64,000 bases of DNA from Megaleporinus macrocephalus (lineage: Eukaryota > Chordata > Actinopteri > Characiformes > Anostomidae), in NCBI GenBank assembly GCA_021613375.1, contig CM038716.1, forward strand, positions 9,437,766-9,501,765, given 5' to 3'. Below the pieces are notes generated by a model. That model was not told where the DNA came from and ran no database searches. It was given only the letters and a program-made list of their open reading frames with translations. The position numbers were made by a program, and so were the translations under genes. This document shows, piece by piece, positions 22,501-32,127 of this stretch (its first letter is position 1; every line of letters begins with the position of its first letter).

Positions 22501-23667
22501 TTAGATACACTACCAGCTAAATGTTTTAGATACACTGCCAGCTAAATGTTTTAGCACACTACCAGCTAAATGTTTTAGATACACTACCCGCCAAACGTTT
22601 TAGATACACTACCAGCTAAATGTTTTAGATACACTACCAGTCAAACGTTTTAGATACACTACCAGTCAAACGTTTTAGTACACTACCAGCTAAATGTTTT
22701 AGATACACTACCAGCTAAATGTTTTAGATACACTACCAGTCAAACGTTTTAGTACACTACCAGCCAAACGTTTTAGTACACTACCAGCCAAACGTTTTAG
22801 TAACACTACCAGCCAAACGTTTTAGATACACTACCAGCTAAACGTTTTAGATACACTACCAGTCAAACGTTTTAGATACACTACCAGCCAAACGTTTTAG
22901 ATACACTACCAGTCAAACGTTTTAGATACACTACCAGTCAAACGTTTTAGATACACTACCAGCTAAACGTTTTAGATACACTACCAGTCAAACGTTTTAG
23001 ATACACTACCAGTCAAACGTTTTAGATACACTACCAGTCAAACGTTTTAGATACACTACCAGCTAAACGTTTTAGATACACTACCAGCTAAATGTTTTAG
23101 ATACACTACCAGTCAAACGTTTTAGTACACTACCAGACAATCGTTTTAGTACACTACCAGCCAAACGTTTTAGATACACTACCAGCTAAACGTTTTAGAT
23201 ACACTACCAGCTAAATGTTTTAGATACACTACCAGTCAAACGTTTTAGTACACTACCAGCCAAACGTTTTAGTACACTACCAGCCAAACGTTTTAGTACA
23301 CTACCAGCCAAACGTTTTAGATACACTACCAGTCAAACGTTTTAGATACACTACCAGTCAAACGTTTTAGATACACTACCAGCTAAACGTTTTAGATACA
23401 CTACCAGTCAAACGTTTTAGATACACTACCAGTCAAACGTTTTAGATACACTACCAGCTAAACGTTTTAGATACACTACCAGTCAAACGTTTTAGATACA
23501 CTACCAGTCAAACGTTTTAGATACACTACCAGTCAAACGTTTTAGATACACTACCAGACAAACGTTTTAGATACACTACCAGCCAAACGTTTTAGATACA
23601 CTACCAGACAAACGTTTTAGATACACTACCAGTCAAACGTTTTAGATACACTACCAGCTAATCGTTA
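19537..23667. repeat. 25-bp satellite resembling an amplified Tc1-like transposon end
   Basis: About 165 units follow the pattern ACACTACCAGTCAAACGTTT then TAGAT, with 23-bp variants that lack AT. Variants are CAGTC, CAGCC, CAGCT and CAGAC, and AAACG versus AAATG. A block is duplicated 1164 bp apart: TCAATCGTTTTAGTTAC at 20414 and 21578, and ACTACCCGCC at 21421 and 22585. The unit resembles the start of fish Tc1-like elements, which I recall as CACTACCAGTCAAAAGTTTG. An inverted partner, AAACTTTTGGCCGGTACCGT, lies to the right at 24288-24307. No protein is encoded. Confidence 0.95.
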
Positions 23668-24274
23668 AATGAGAAGGTAAACTTCAACCTCATAGTTTTA
23701 ATGCTGTTAGTATTTTCGTTTAAGATGATGTAAAATGTTAAAATATCCTGCCTGGAGATTCACGTGTTGAGCTACTGATAAACATGAGCTACAGCAGAAC
23801 ATTTCAACAAGGATTGTTCTCCTTTCTATGTTCACCAGCAAGCGCTATAGCGCCACCTGCTGCTTTAGCATGAAACAGAAATGTTCCTTTATACAGTCTA
23901 CTATAGAAACATGGCGGTGGCAGCATCTGTTGGAAGCCGAGCAGTAGATATGTAGATATGCATTGTACACAAATTAACACATATTTTGCATATTATATTT
24001 CATTTCTGATAATAGATCTTACCTTTAAGGACTAATGCTAATTGGAATTTATCTGAAGTAGCTAAAACTGAATACACTTTAGTTAAGGTTAGTGGAATGC
24101 GCATCCTCGTTAATGTGTTTAAACCAATCAGGTGTGGGTTTGTAGGGCGGGTCCAAACAGCTCTATTTGGCAGAAGGCCAGCATGCCTGATTGGACTAAT
24201 TTTATGTGTTTATTTTATAGCCTGAATGGTTTCACTGTTCTTCTATAGACAAGTGCACATAAGCCCTAACCCTT
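23668..24274. other. interior of a probable dead Tc1-like element
   Basis: The sequence starts with AAATGAGAAGGT, the inverse of the ACCTTCTCATT that usually follows the terminal repeat in this transposon group. It holds the inverted repeat AGCGCTATAGCGC near 23849-23861. No transposase motif remains. It is flanked by the 25-bp array (left end) and a terminal-repeat-like sequence (right end). Confidence 0.4.
23815..23940 (-). repeat. interspersed repeat paralogous to 58550-58690
   Basis: Read on the minus strand this stretch gives CCAACAGATGCTGCCACCGC, CATGTTTC, and then GCAGCAGGTGGCGCTATAGC. The plus strand at 58550-58690 carries CCAACAGAACTGCCACCGCC, ATGTTTC and AGGTGGCGCTATAGCACC in the same order. 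The spacing differs little. It is a shared interspersed element whose class I cannot name. Confidence 0.6.
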
Positions 24275-24312
24275 CAGAGGAGTGATCAAACTTTTGGCCG
24301 GTACCGTATCCA
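24275..24312 (-). mobile_element. Tc1-like terminal inverted repeat, right end
   Basis: GTGATCAAACTTTTGGCCGG then TACCGTAT is, on the minus strand, TACCGGCCAAAAGTTTGATC. This matches the outward-facing end of fish Tc1-like elements as I remember them and pairs with the ACTACCAGTCAAACGTTT unit amplified at 19537-23667. Confidence 0.6.
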
Positions 24313-24602
24313 TGGAGCTGAGGAGAGCCAGTGCGTTTAGCAGATACTGATTGTTTGATTCAGACTCTTTTCCGGTCCCTTAACCCCCCAGCTTGTTCCC
24401 AGCATGTCTCTTTGAGATTAGCTGTCCATTACAGGGGCCAAACCTCAGATAGCAGCCCAGAATAGTGGGCAGAAAGAAGGAGGGGGGAGTAGAAAAAGGC
24501 ATGAGGTGTCCATCCGCCCACCCAATTTTCCCTTCAGTTGTAGCACGAGGTCATGGCCAGGTTTGTTTTCATCTTTTGTCAGTACGTGTATGCAAACATA
24601 TG

Positions 24603-24606
<4 letters not shown>
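24313..24606. other. unique sequence, nothing recognised
   Basis: Short stretch of ordinary composition between the transposon end and the (TA)n tract. Three plus frames that start here run into (TA)n and are artificial. Confidence 0.5.

Positions 24607-24681
<75 letters not shown>
24607..24681. repeat. (TA)n microsatellite, left border of the 31-bp array
   Basis: About 37 TA repeats end ten bases before the 31-bp minisatellite begins. Confidence 0.96.
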
Positions 24682-24684
<3 letters not shown>

Positions 24685-24690
24685 AAAATA

Positions 24691-25384
24691 CAGAGCTTTA
24701 CACCTCTCCAGAGTCCAGTGGTAGAGCTTTACACCACTCCAGAATCCAATAGTGGACTTCTACACCACTCCAGAATCCAATAGTGGACTTCTACACCTCT
24801 CCAGAATCCAGTGGTAGAGCTTTACACCTCTCCAGAGACCAGTGGTGGAGCTTTACACGTCTCCAGAGTCCAGTGTTCAAGGTTTACATCGCTCCAGAGT
24901 CCAGTGGTGAAGCTTTACGTTGCTCCAGAGTCCAGTGGTAGAGCTTTAAACCACTCCAGAGTCTAGTTTTGGAGCTTTACACCTCTCCAGAGTCCAGTGG
25001 TAGAGCTTTACACCACTCCAGAGTCCAGTGGTGGAGCTTTACACCTCTCCACAGACCAGTGGTAGAGCTTTACACCACTCCAGAGTCCAGTGGTGGAGCT
25101 TTACACCTCTCCACAGACCAGTGGTAGAGCTTTACACCACTCCAGAGTCCAGTGGTGGAGCTTTACACGTCTCCAGAGACCAGTGGTAGAGCTTTACACC
25201 GCTCTAGAATCCAATAGTGGACTTCTACACCGCTCCAGAATCCAGTGGTGGAGCTTTACACCTCTCCAGAGTCCGGTGGTGAAGCTTTACACCACTCCAG
25301 AGTCCAGTGGTAGAGCTTTAAACCACTCCAGAGTCTAGTTTTGGAGCTTTACACCACTCCAGAGTCCAGTGGTGGAGCTTTACG
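24691..25384. repeat. 31-bp minisatellite derived from Tc1-like transposase
   Basis: About 22 units of TCCAGTGGTAGAGCTTTACA then CCACTCCAGAG repeat every 31 bp, with CTCC/CTCT, GGTAG/GGTGG and GTC/GAC variants. On the minus strand each unit reads as ...VKLHHWTLE..., matching a segment just upstream of the first catalytic Asp in the Tc1-like transposase seen elsewhere in the window. The period of 31 is not a multiple of three, so frames break after three units. This is a fragment of a transposon gene turned into a minisatellite. Confidence 0.9.
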
Positions 25385-26647
25385 TCAAATCTCAATCAAA
25401 CGTCACCGTAAAGTCATCGTAAAATCGGCTCTTATTGCTCGACACACACCGTCTCCACGACGGTGAACTGCCATTACGCTCACACCAAACGCTCTTCACC
25501 CACGACCTAACACTCCGCACACACGGCCAGCTTTATAACACGCTGGTGATTCTCTTATCAGTGGACACAGGTGGCCCGTGACTGGACACAATTGCTTCTA
25601 CAGTCCAACCATAGAGCACAGCTGTCTGAAACTCAACAGGCTCTTCACAATGTGCTCCCAGAATTGGGGGCATCTACATTCCCAGCTGCAGGGTGGACGT
25701 CATCAGGGTGGTACAGAGCCCTCATTAGGTGACCGCTGCTCGTCCTTCCCGCCGTCTCTGAGCTGCTAAAAGATGGTGAATGTTTGTGAAGATAGCTCTA
25801 CTTCTAGCAGAACCCGAATCTCTCCATCTTCCCATTCGTGTTCGGTATTTGTGGAATGTTTGAATGAAAACTAGAAGCTGGACCAGAGTCGTCCTCACGC
25901 TCAGCTGTTTTTTTCTGGTGTTGGCAATTGGATTCTTGTTGTTCTCTCTTTGCAGAGGCGCGTGTGTGTGTGTGTGTGTGTGTAGGTTAGGTGTCACTCA
26001 CGCTGTGCAGAGGCTCTGATGTTCTTTCTCTCTTATCTTCCTGTAGACGGCGGAGCTGGACTAATATTTCGGAGTCTTATCTCTACGCGCACACATTCCA
26101 ACTGCTGTGTTTACTCTTACGGACCCTTCTGTCTGTGTGTGTGTGTGTGTGTGTGTCTGTGTGTGTGTGATTGTAGGTGTTTGATGTGAGCTTTAGTGTG
26201 TTACAGTTTTGGTCCAACTAAACACACTTATATTATTTCCACCCCATTCTGAGTTATGATGTCGGTGCTGTATGTGATGTAAGCAGCAGTCATTTGTATC
26301 TGATTCACATTCGTAGCTGGTGCTGACGTAGGGCTGGGGCAACGCGTTGATGTAATCGATTAGAAAATGACGTTGATTAGCTACAAACAATCAATCGCGT
26401 GAATCTAAAGAAACACAACAGTGTGGAGCTCTGTCAGCTCTGCACAGTGGAGATGATCACAACAGTACAGCTGCTATACACGAGACCTTGAAGATCAAAC
26501 ATCCCGTAGAGCTTCATCAACACAGCAGCAGGAAAACACCTGTTTACCTGTTTATCTAATCTTATAGATTATTTATAGATTATCAACACGTGTACCATGT
26601 TTCTTTCAGTAGTGTCACCTGAAAAGTGACATTGCTAACCGTTTCTG
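25385..26647. other. unique sequence with (GT)n tracts and a possible hAT-like remnant
   Basis: (GT)n tracts lie at 25964-25983 and about 26137-26170. GGGGCAACGCGTTGATGTAA then TCGAT near 26335-26359 recalls a motif found in some fish hAT or Harbinger-type elements, but I cannot confirm it. The 60-90-codon frames have no recognisable domain. Confidence 0.4.
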
Positions 26648-27393
26648 AGGGCGTGTTCACACCTGTAGTTGGTTTCAATGGTCTGGATCAGTTAAGGAGT
26701 TTGTTTATTGGAGTGTTTCCTCCTCGGTTAAGTTTGTTTTCACAGGCAAAACCCTAAACGCAACAAAATGCGCCCCAAAAAACCACGTGAGCACGTTGTC
26801 TCCTCTGATTGGTCAGAGCTATCTGGCGTGCGAGCAAGAAAGTAAACACAGGGAGAAGATCCGGTTTTCTAAACTACTACACATTTCTTGTAGAGCGTAT
26901 CACGGAGCAGCGGCAGAGACAGCATCTGTTCATAGCTGTAATAATAATCTGATAATATACCAAACTACAGTCCACCTGCAGACCACCCAGCTCACTCCAA
27001 ACACCAAGTAGACAACGTCCCTCACTGCTAGTCCAAGAGAGACCTCGCTTCATTGTCCTCGCCCTGTTAGCTGCTCCAGTTCTCCAGTTCTCTGTTTACA
27101 CCATCTGCCGCATCCCATAATGCAAAGCACACCTGGCTGCAGGAGATGTTTAGATCAAACTTGTGGAGCACACCTAATACTTGGGTCGGATCGAGGTCGG
27201 ATCACGTTCTCACCACAAACAAGCTCCGGAGTTCGTTTGGAACTGGACCGAGACCACCTCCGCTCGAGGGTCTCAGTGAGGTTGTTTTAGGTCCGCACCC
27301 GAGTGTGATTACTGTTTTCAGACCTGCCAAAACGCACCGCACCAAACAAACCAGAGAACGTTTTAACCGGACTAACTGGTGTGAAAACGCCCT
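26648..27393. mobile_element. non-autonomous DNA transposon (MITE), about 745 bp
   Basis: The left end reads GGGCGTGTTCACACCTGTAG and the right end, inverted, GGGCGTTTTCACACCAGTTA, giving terminal inverted repeats of at least 20 bp with mismatches. The interior carries GACCGAGACCACC and TTAGGTCCGCACC, as in a family I recall from fish and amphibians. The 74-87-codon frames inside do not encode a transposase. It must have depended on an enzyme supplied elsewhere. Confidence 0.8.
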
Positions 27394-27717
27394 TAATCGT
27401 CCAGTGTAGAACCTAAGACTGTTCTAGATACCGCGGGAGCTTTAAAACACACGTAGCTGCTTCTCAAACGACTCTCTGCAACATATATAGTCCACAAACT
27501 GTCCGAGTTCTTGTGTGTGAGGCGTGTAGGCTACGGGTCATTTGTGTCTAGAGCGTAGACCTTTAGTATTTAACCATTTATAGATCACGAGCGTTTAAGA
27601 TACTCTTTAATACATTAAGTCTAGAATGGCCATGCGTTCTCCTCGTGCTTCTGAGCCCCCCACAGCGCAGGGCCATCAATTCCACAGCCCCTTGTGTTCT
27701 TTCGACAACAAATTATT
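27394..27717. other. unique sequence, nothing recognised
   Basis: Ordinary composition. Two plus frames starting near 27626 and 27645 owe their length to the following (TA)n tract. Confidence 0.5.
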
Positions 27718-27728
27718 ACACACACACA

Positions 27729-27815
<87 letters not shown>
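27718..27815. repeat. compound (CA)n(TA)n microsatellite
   Basis: Seven CA repeats pass into about 42 TA repeats. Confidence 0.96.
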
Positions 27816-27818
<3 letters not shown>

Positions 27819-28424
27819 TTTTATGTGAGAAGAGGCCAGCAGGAGAGTGACCTCAGAGAAAGTAGTGAGGAGGGTTCTGGATATGTGGTGGTTAGGGGGG
27901 AAGATTGTCCACTGGGCTAGTTGTTCTGTAATGGAAAGGTTCCGGTCGGATTCGCTCGATTAGCAGAGATCAGGGCTGCTCGAGTGGCAAATCTGAGCAC
28001 AACTGCCAGCCATGCATGCTAAGCCCTGGGTTAACGCTACCAACAGGGGCCGAGTGGGCGCTGGTAGGACGATGACCTGCAGGGGCCCAGGGAGACCGTG
28101 CGTTGGTCCTGAATGAGATGCTGAGGCTTAGAGTCCTCCAGGTTGTGTGTGTGTGTGTGGAATTAAAGGAGGCTGCAGATAAGGAGAGGGAGGCAGACGG
28201 TTTTGGCACAGGCTTGCAGGAAGTTAAGAAGCTTGAGAAAACTCAGGCTTATCTTTTCACAAGACCCTGACTGGGCACAATTTTAACCTTCTACACACAC
28301 ACACACACACACACACACCAGAGTAGTGCTATAAATCTGTGCCAGTCCAGTTCAGAGTACAGTCATGTGGCTTTTTGGTAAATTGCAGACCCTCGGCTTC
28401 GTTTTGATATATATTTATATATAT
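27816..28424. other. unique sequence with a (CA)n tract
   Basis: No gene is recognisable. A short (GT)n lies near 28145-28160 and a (CA)n of about 13 units at 28293-28318. Confidence 0.5.
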
Positions 28425-28530
28425 TGTGATGAATGGACCAATAGAAATGCTCCAAAACAGCTTGGAACAAATCCAGGTTCTATTGACTAACACTGAAGGT
28501 AAAGAGAGTTCTTGTCCTCTCCTGTTATGT
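28425..28530. mobile_element. single arm of a fold-back MITE
   Basis: TGATGAATGGACCAATAGAA followed by ATGCTCCAAAACAGCTTGGA matches one arm of the complete fold-back element at 57780-58204, and it also ends in CCTCTCCTGTTATG. The opposite arm is missing, so this is a half copy. Confidence 0.75.
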
Positions 28531-28584
28531 CTTTCCATTTTGGAGATACTTGCTTTTCTTTGGACAGAGGTGGTCTAACACGCC

Positions 28585-28871
28585 GTTAGGGCAGTTGTGA
28601 GCTGGAGGTTGGGGGGCTAGCTCTGTTACCAAAAGGTCACCGGGTCGATCCCCTGAAACAACAGGACGCGACTGAAGTGTCCTAGAACAAGACCCCTAAA
28701 CCCCATCTGCTCCCCTGGCTCTGTGGATAGGGCTGCCCACAACTCTGGGCAAGTGTGCTTTCTGCCCCCCTAGTGTGTGTGTAGTTACGAGTGTGCGTGT
28801 ATATGGGTGTTTCATCGTCCCCTGGTGTGTGTGTTCATTAGTGTGTGTGTGTGTATGTTTCAATGCCCCCT

Positions 28872-28906
<35 letters not shown>

Positions 28907-28919
28907 TTCAATGCCCCCT

Positions 28920-28973
<54 letters not shown>

Positions 28974-29293
28974 GGTGTTCCACTGCCCTCTGGTGTGTGT
29001 GTTCATTAGTGTGTGTGTGTGTGTGTATGTGAGTGTTTCACTGTCCCTAGTGTGTGTGTAGTTATACGTGTGTGTGTACGTGAGTGTTTCACTGCCCCCT
29101 GATGTGTGTGTTCATTAATGTGTGTGTGTGTGTGTGTATGTGGGTGTTTCATTGTCCCTTAATGTGTGTGTGTGTGTGTGTGTGTATGTGGGTGTTTCAG
29201 TGTCCCTTAATGTGTGTGGGTTTGTGGGTATTTCCTTGCCCCTAGTGTGTGTGTTAACTAGTGTGTTTGGGTATGTGGGTGTTTCACTGCCCC

Positions 29294-29333
<40 letters not shown>

Positions 29334-29605
29334 GGTGCTGCCCCCTAGTGTGTATGTTCACTAGTGTGTATGTGTGTGTATGTGGGTGTTTCACTGCCCC
29401 CTAGTGTGTGTGTTTACTAGCGTGTGTGTGTAGGTGGGTGTTTCACTGCTCCCAAGTGTGTGTGTTTATTATTGTGTGTGTATGCGGGTGTTTTTACTGC
29501 CCCCTAGTGTGTATGTTCACTAGTGTGTGTGGGTGGGTGTTTCACTGCACATATGCGTTAATTGTGGAGGTCAGATTCCTCTGGATGAAAATAGTAGCAG
29601 TCAGT
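28585..29605 (+). mobile_element. tRNA-derived SINE with expanded GT-rich body
   Basis: The head carries GGGCAGTTGTGAGCTGGAGG and a B-box-like GGGTCGATCCCC near 28640-28655. Then come AGTGTCCTAGAACAAGACCC, CTAAACCCCATCTGCTCCCC and GTGGATAGGGCTGCCC, the same order as in the minus-strand SINE at 16340-16600. From about 28765 a unit of CACTGCCCCCTAGTGTGTGT, TCACTAGTGTGTG and TATGTGGGTGTTT is repeated some 12 times with internal (GT)n growth. The normal 3-prime part, CGTTAATTGTGGAGGTCAGA, follows at about 29555. The length of about 1 kb is several times that of an ordinary copy. Confidence 0.8.
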
Positions 29606-29610
29606 GTGTG

Positions 29611-31260
29611 GTTTTGTATTGTGTGGTATTGTATTGTGTGGTATTGTATTGTGTGGCATTGTATTGTGTGGCATTGTATTGTGTGGTATTGTAGTGTGTG
29701 GTATTGTATTGTGTGGTATTGTATTGTGTGGCATTGTATTGTGTGGCATTGTATTGTGTGGTATTGTAGTGTGTGGTATTGTATTGTGTGGTATTGTAGT
29801 GTGTGGTATTGTAGTGTGTGGTATTGTATTGTGTGGTATTGTAGTGTGTGGTATTGTATTGTGTGGTATTGTATTGTGTGGTATTGTAGTGTGTGGTATT
29901 GTATTGTGTGGTATTGTATTGTGTGGTATTGTAGTGTGTGGTATTGTATCGTGTGGTATTGTATCGTGTGGTATTGTATCGTGTGGTATTGTATTGTGTG
30001 GTATTGTATTGTGTGGTATTGTAGTGTGTGGTATTGTATTGTGTGGTATTGTAGTGTGTGGTATTGTAGTGTGTGGTATTGTATTGTGTGGTATTGTAGT
30101 GTGTGGTATTGTATTCTGTGGTATTGTATTGTGTGGTATTGTATTGTGTGCTATTGTATTGTGTGGTATTGTATTGTGTGGTATTGTAGTGTGTGGTATT
30201 GTATTGTGTGGTATTGTAGTGTGTGGTATTGTAGTGTGTGGTACTGTAGTGTGTGGTTTTGTATTGTGTGGTATTGTATTGTGTGTTATTGTATTGTGTG
30301 GCATTGTATTGTGTGGTATTGTAGTGTGTGGTATTGTATTGTGTGGTATTGTAGTGTGTGGTATTGTATTGTGTGGTATTGTAGTGTGTGGTATTGTATC
30401 GTGTGGTATTGTATCGTGTGGTATTGTATAGTGTGGTATTGTATCGTGTGGTATTGTATCGTGTGCTATTGTATTGTGTGGTATTGTAGTGTGTGGTATT
30501 GTATTGTGTGGTATTGTATTGTGTGGTATTGTAGTGTGTGGTATTGTAGTGTGTGGTATTGTATTGTGTGGTATTGTAGTGTGTGGTATTGTAGTGTGTG
30601 GTATTGTATTGTGTGGTATTGTAGTGTGTGGTATTGTATTGTGTGGTATTGTATTGTGTGGTATTGTAGTGTGTGGTATTGTATTGTGTGGTATTGTATT
30701 GTGTGGTATTGTAGTGTGTGGTATTGTATTGTGTGGTATTGTAGTGTGTGGTATTGTAGTGTGTGGTATTGTATTGTGTGGTATTGTAGTGTGTGGTATT
30801 GTATTGTGTGGTATTGTATTGTGTGGTATTGTATTGTGTGGTATTGTAGTGTGTGGTATTGTATTGTGTGGTATTGTAGTGTGTGGTATTGTATTGTGTG
30901 GTATTGTAGTGTGTGGTATTGTATTGTGTGGTATTGTATTGTGTGGTATTGTATTGTGTGGTATTGTAGTGTGTGGTATTGTAGTGTGTGGTATTGTATT
31001 GTTTGGTATTGTATTGTGTGGTATTGTAGTGTGTGGTATTGTAGTGTGTGGTATTGTATTGTGTGGTATTGTAGTGTGTGGTATTGTATCGTGTGGTATT
31101 GTATCGTGTGGTATTGTATCGTGTGGTATTGTAGTGTGTGGTATTGTAGTGTGTGGTATTGTATTGTGTGGTATTGTAGTGTGTGGTATTGTAGTGTGTG
31201 GTATTGTAGTGTGTGGTATTGTATTGTGTGGTAATGTATTGTGTGGTATTGTATTGTGTA
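29611..31260. repeat. 15-bp array of exactly 110 units, no indels
   Basis: The unit is GTATTGTATTGTGTG. Base 9 is T or G and base 10 is T or C in the common variants; a few units have GCATTG or other single changes. All 110 units keep the 15-bp phase from first to last. Because 15 is divisible by three, a plus frame from 29408 stays open for 608 codons as YCIVW/YCSVW repeats until one unit with GTAATG stops it near 31234; other frames give IVLCG or minus-strand HNTIP repeats. I see no start context or domain. Three clusters of ATCG-type units (near 29941, 30391 and 31081) suggest block duplications. Confidence 0.98.
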
Positions 31261-31376
31261 GAGTTAGACAGTAAGTTTATCTACAGTCAAACGTTTTCTC
31301 CAACCGACCAACTAAATTTCTTTGCATGTTTTCAAAATTGCATGTTATGTTTTTCCTGTGGCTTATAGAACAAATG

Positions 31377-31417
31377 CCCCCCCCCCCCCCCACACACACA
31401 TATATATATATATATAT
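31377..31417. repeat. compound C15-(CA)n-(TA)n tract
   Basis: Fifteen C residues are followed by about five CA and nine TA repeats. Confidence 0.95.
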
Positions 31418-31477
31418 GCTAACATACCAACATGCATCATTCAATGATGAATAGAGCAACACAAAAACTTTCCATCT

Positions 31478-31632
31478 ATTCCATCCATCTATTTATCTGT
31501 ACATCCATCCACTCATCAATCAATCAATCGATCAATCAATCAATCAATTAATCCATCCTTCCATATGTCAATCAATCAATCAACCAATCAATTATCCATC
31601 CATCTAGCCATCCATCCACTCGTCTATACATA
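31478..31632. repeat. ATCA/ATCC tetranucleotide microsatellite
   Basis: Imperfect tetranucleotide blocks of ATCA, ATCC and ATCT type (TCAATCAATCAATC, CCATCCATC) alternate through this stretch. The 68-codon frame starting at 31565 is a by-product. Confidence 0.92.
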
Positions 31633-32127
31633 TATCCTCAAAACTCAAAACTGCCCCCAGCAAGAAGCAAAAAAGGCCTTCTCTTTGTGTACGCCACGCA
31701 AGCACTTTCCCACTCGTGTTCACTATGAATCTGACTGTATCACTGCTTTCCATCTCTGTACATCAGTGTAGAGAGTCTATACACCGCTGAACTCTTCCTG
31801 TGTCTCAGTCTTCGTAGTGCATGACTGATAACCCAGCGTCGGTGTGTGAAATCAAGTGCCAGCCCGCATATCATTAGCATGAAGCATTTGAGGTTGAGGT
31901 TTGAGGTTGAGCAGCGAATGCACTGCTCCCCCTACTGACCAAACTTCATAGTGTTAGAATTATGATGACTGGAAAGAACAAGGTGTGAAACTAGAAAAGT
32001 GGCTAACAACGGTTGCTAAGATGGTGATAGACTATTACTATGGTATCCCTAGGTTGCCATGGTGTACAGTATTTCCCTTGGGGGCTGACAAATCATTGCT
32101 AGGTATGGTTGAAAATGAATTGGAGTC
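31633..32127. other. unique sequence, no gene recognised
   Basis: Ordinary composition. A 70-codon frame starting at 31985 runs into the following GAT-rich satellite and owes its acidic end to it. Confidence 0.5.

Noticed and set aside
19537..23667. CRISPR-like array because of the regular 25-bp repeats
   Set aside because: Units are contiguous with no unique spacers, there are no cas genes, and the window is plainly eukaryotic.
28640..28655. Functional tRNA gene suggested by a B-box-like sequence
   Set aside because: No cloverleaf can be drawn around it, and the surroundings match a SINE found again at 16340-16600.
29408..31234. 608-codon plus frame (YCIVW/YCSVW repeats) as a protein gene
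   Set aside because: The frame follows from a 15-bp period; three plus-strand frames and a minus frame are also open over long stretches. The start lies in a GT-rich SINE body with no promoter or start context.
29611..31260. Telomere-like or G-quadruplex repeat because of the GT-rich strand
   Set aside because: The unit GTATTGTATTGTGTG has no G-runs and does not resemble the vertebrate TTAGGG telomere repeat.
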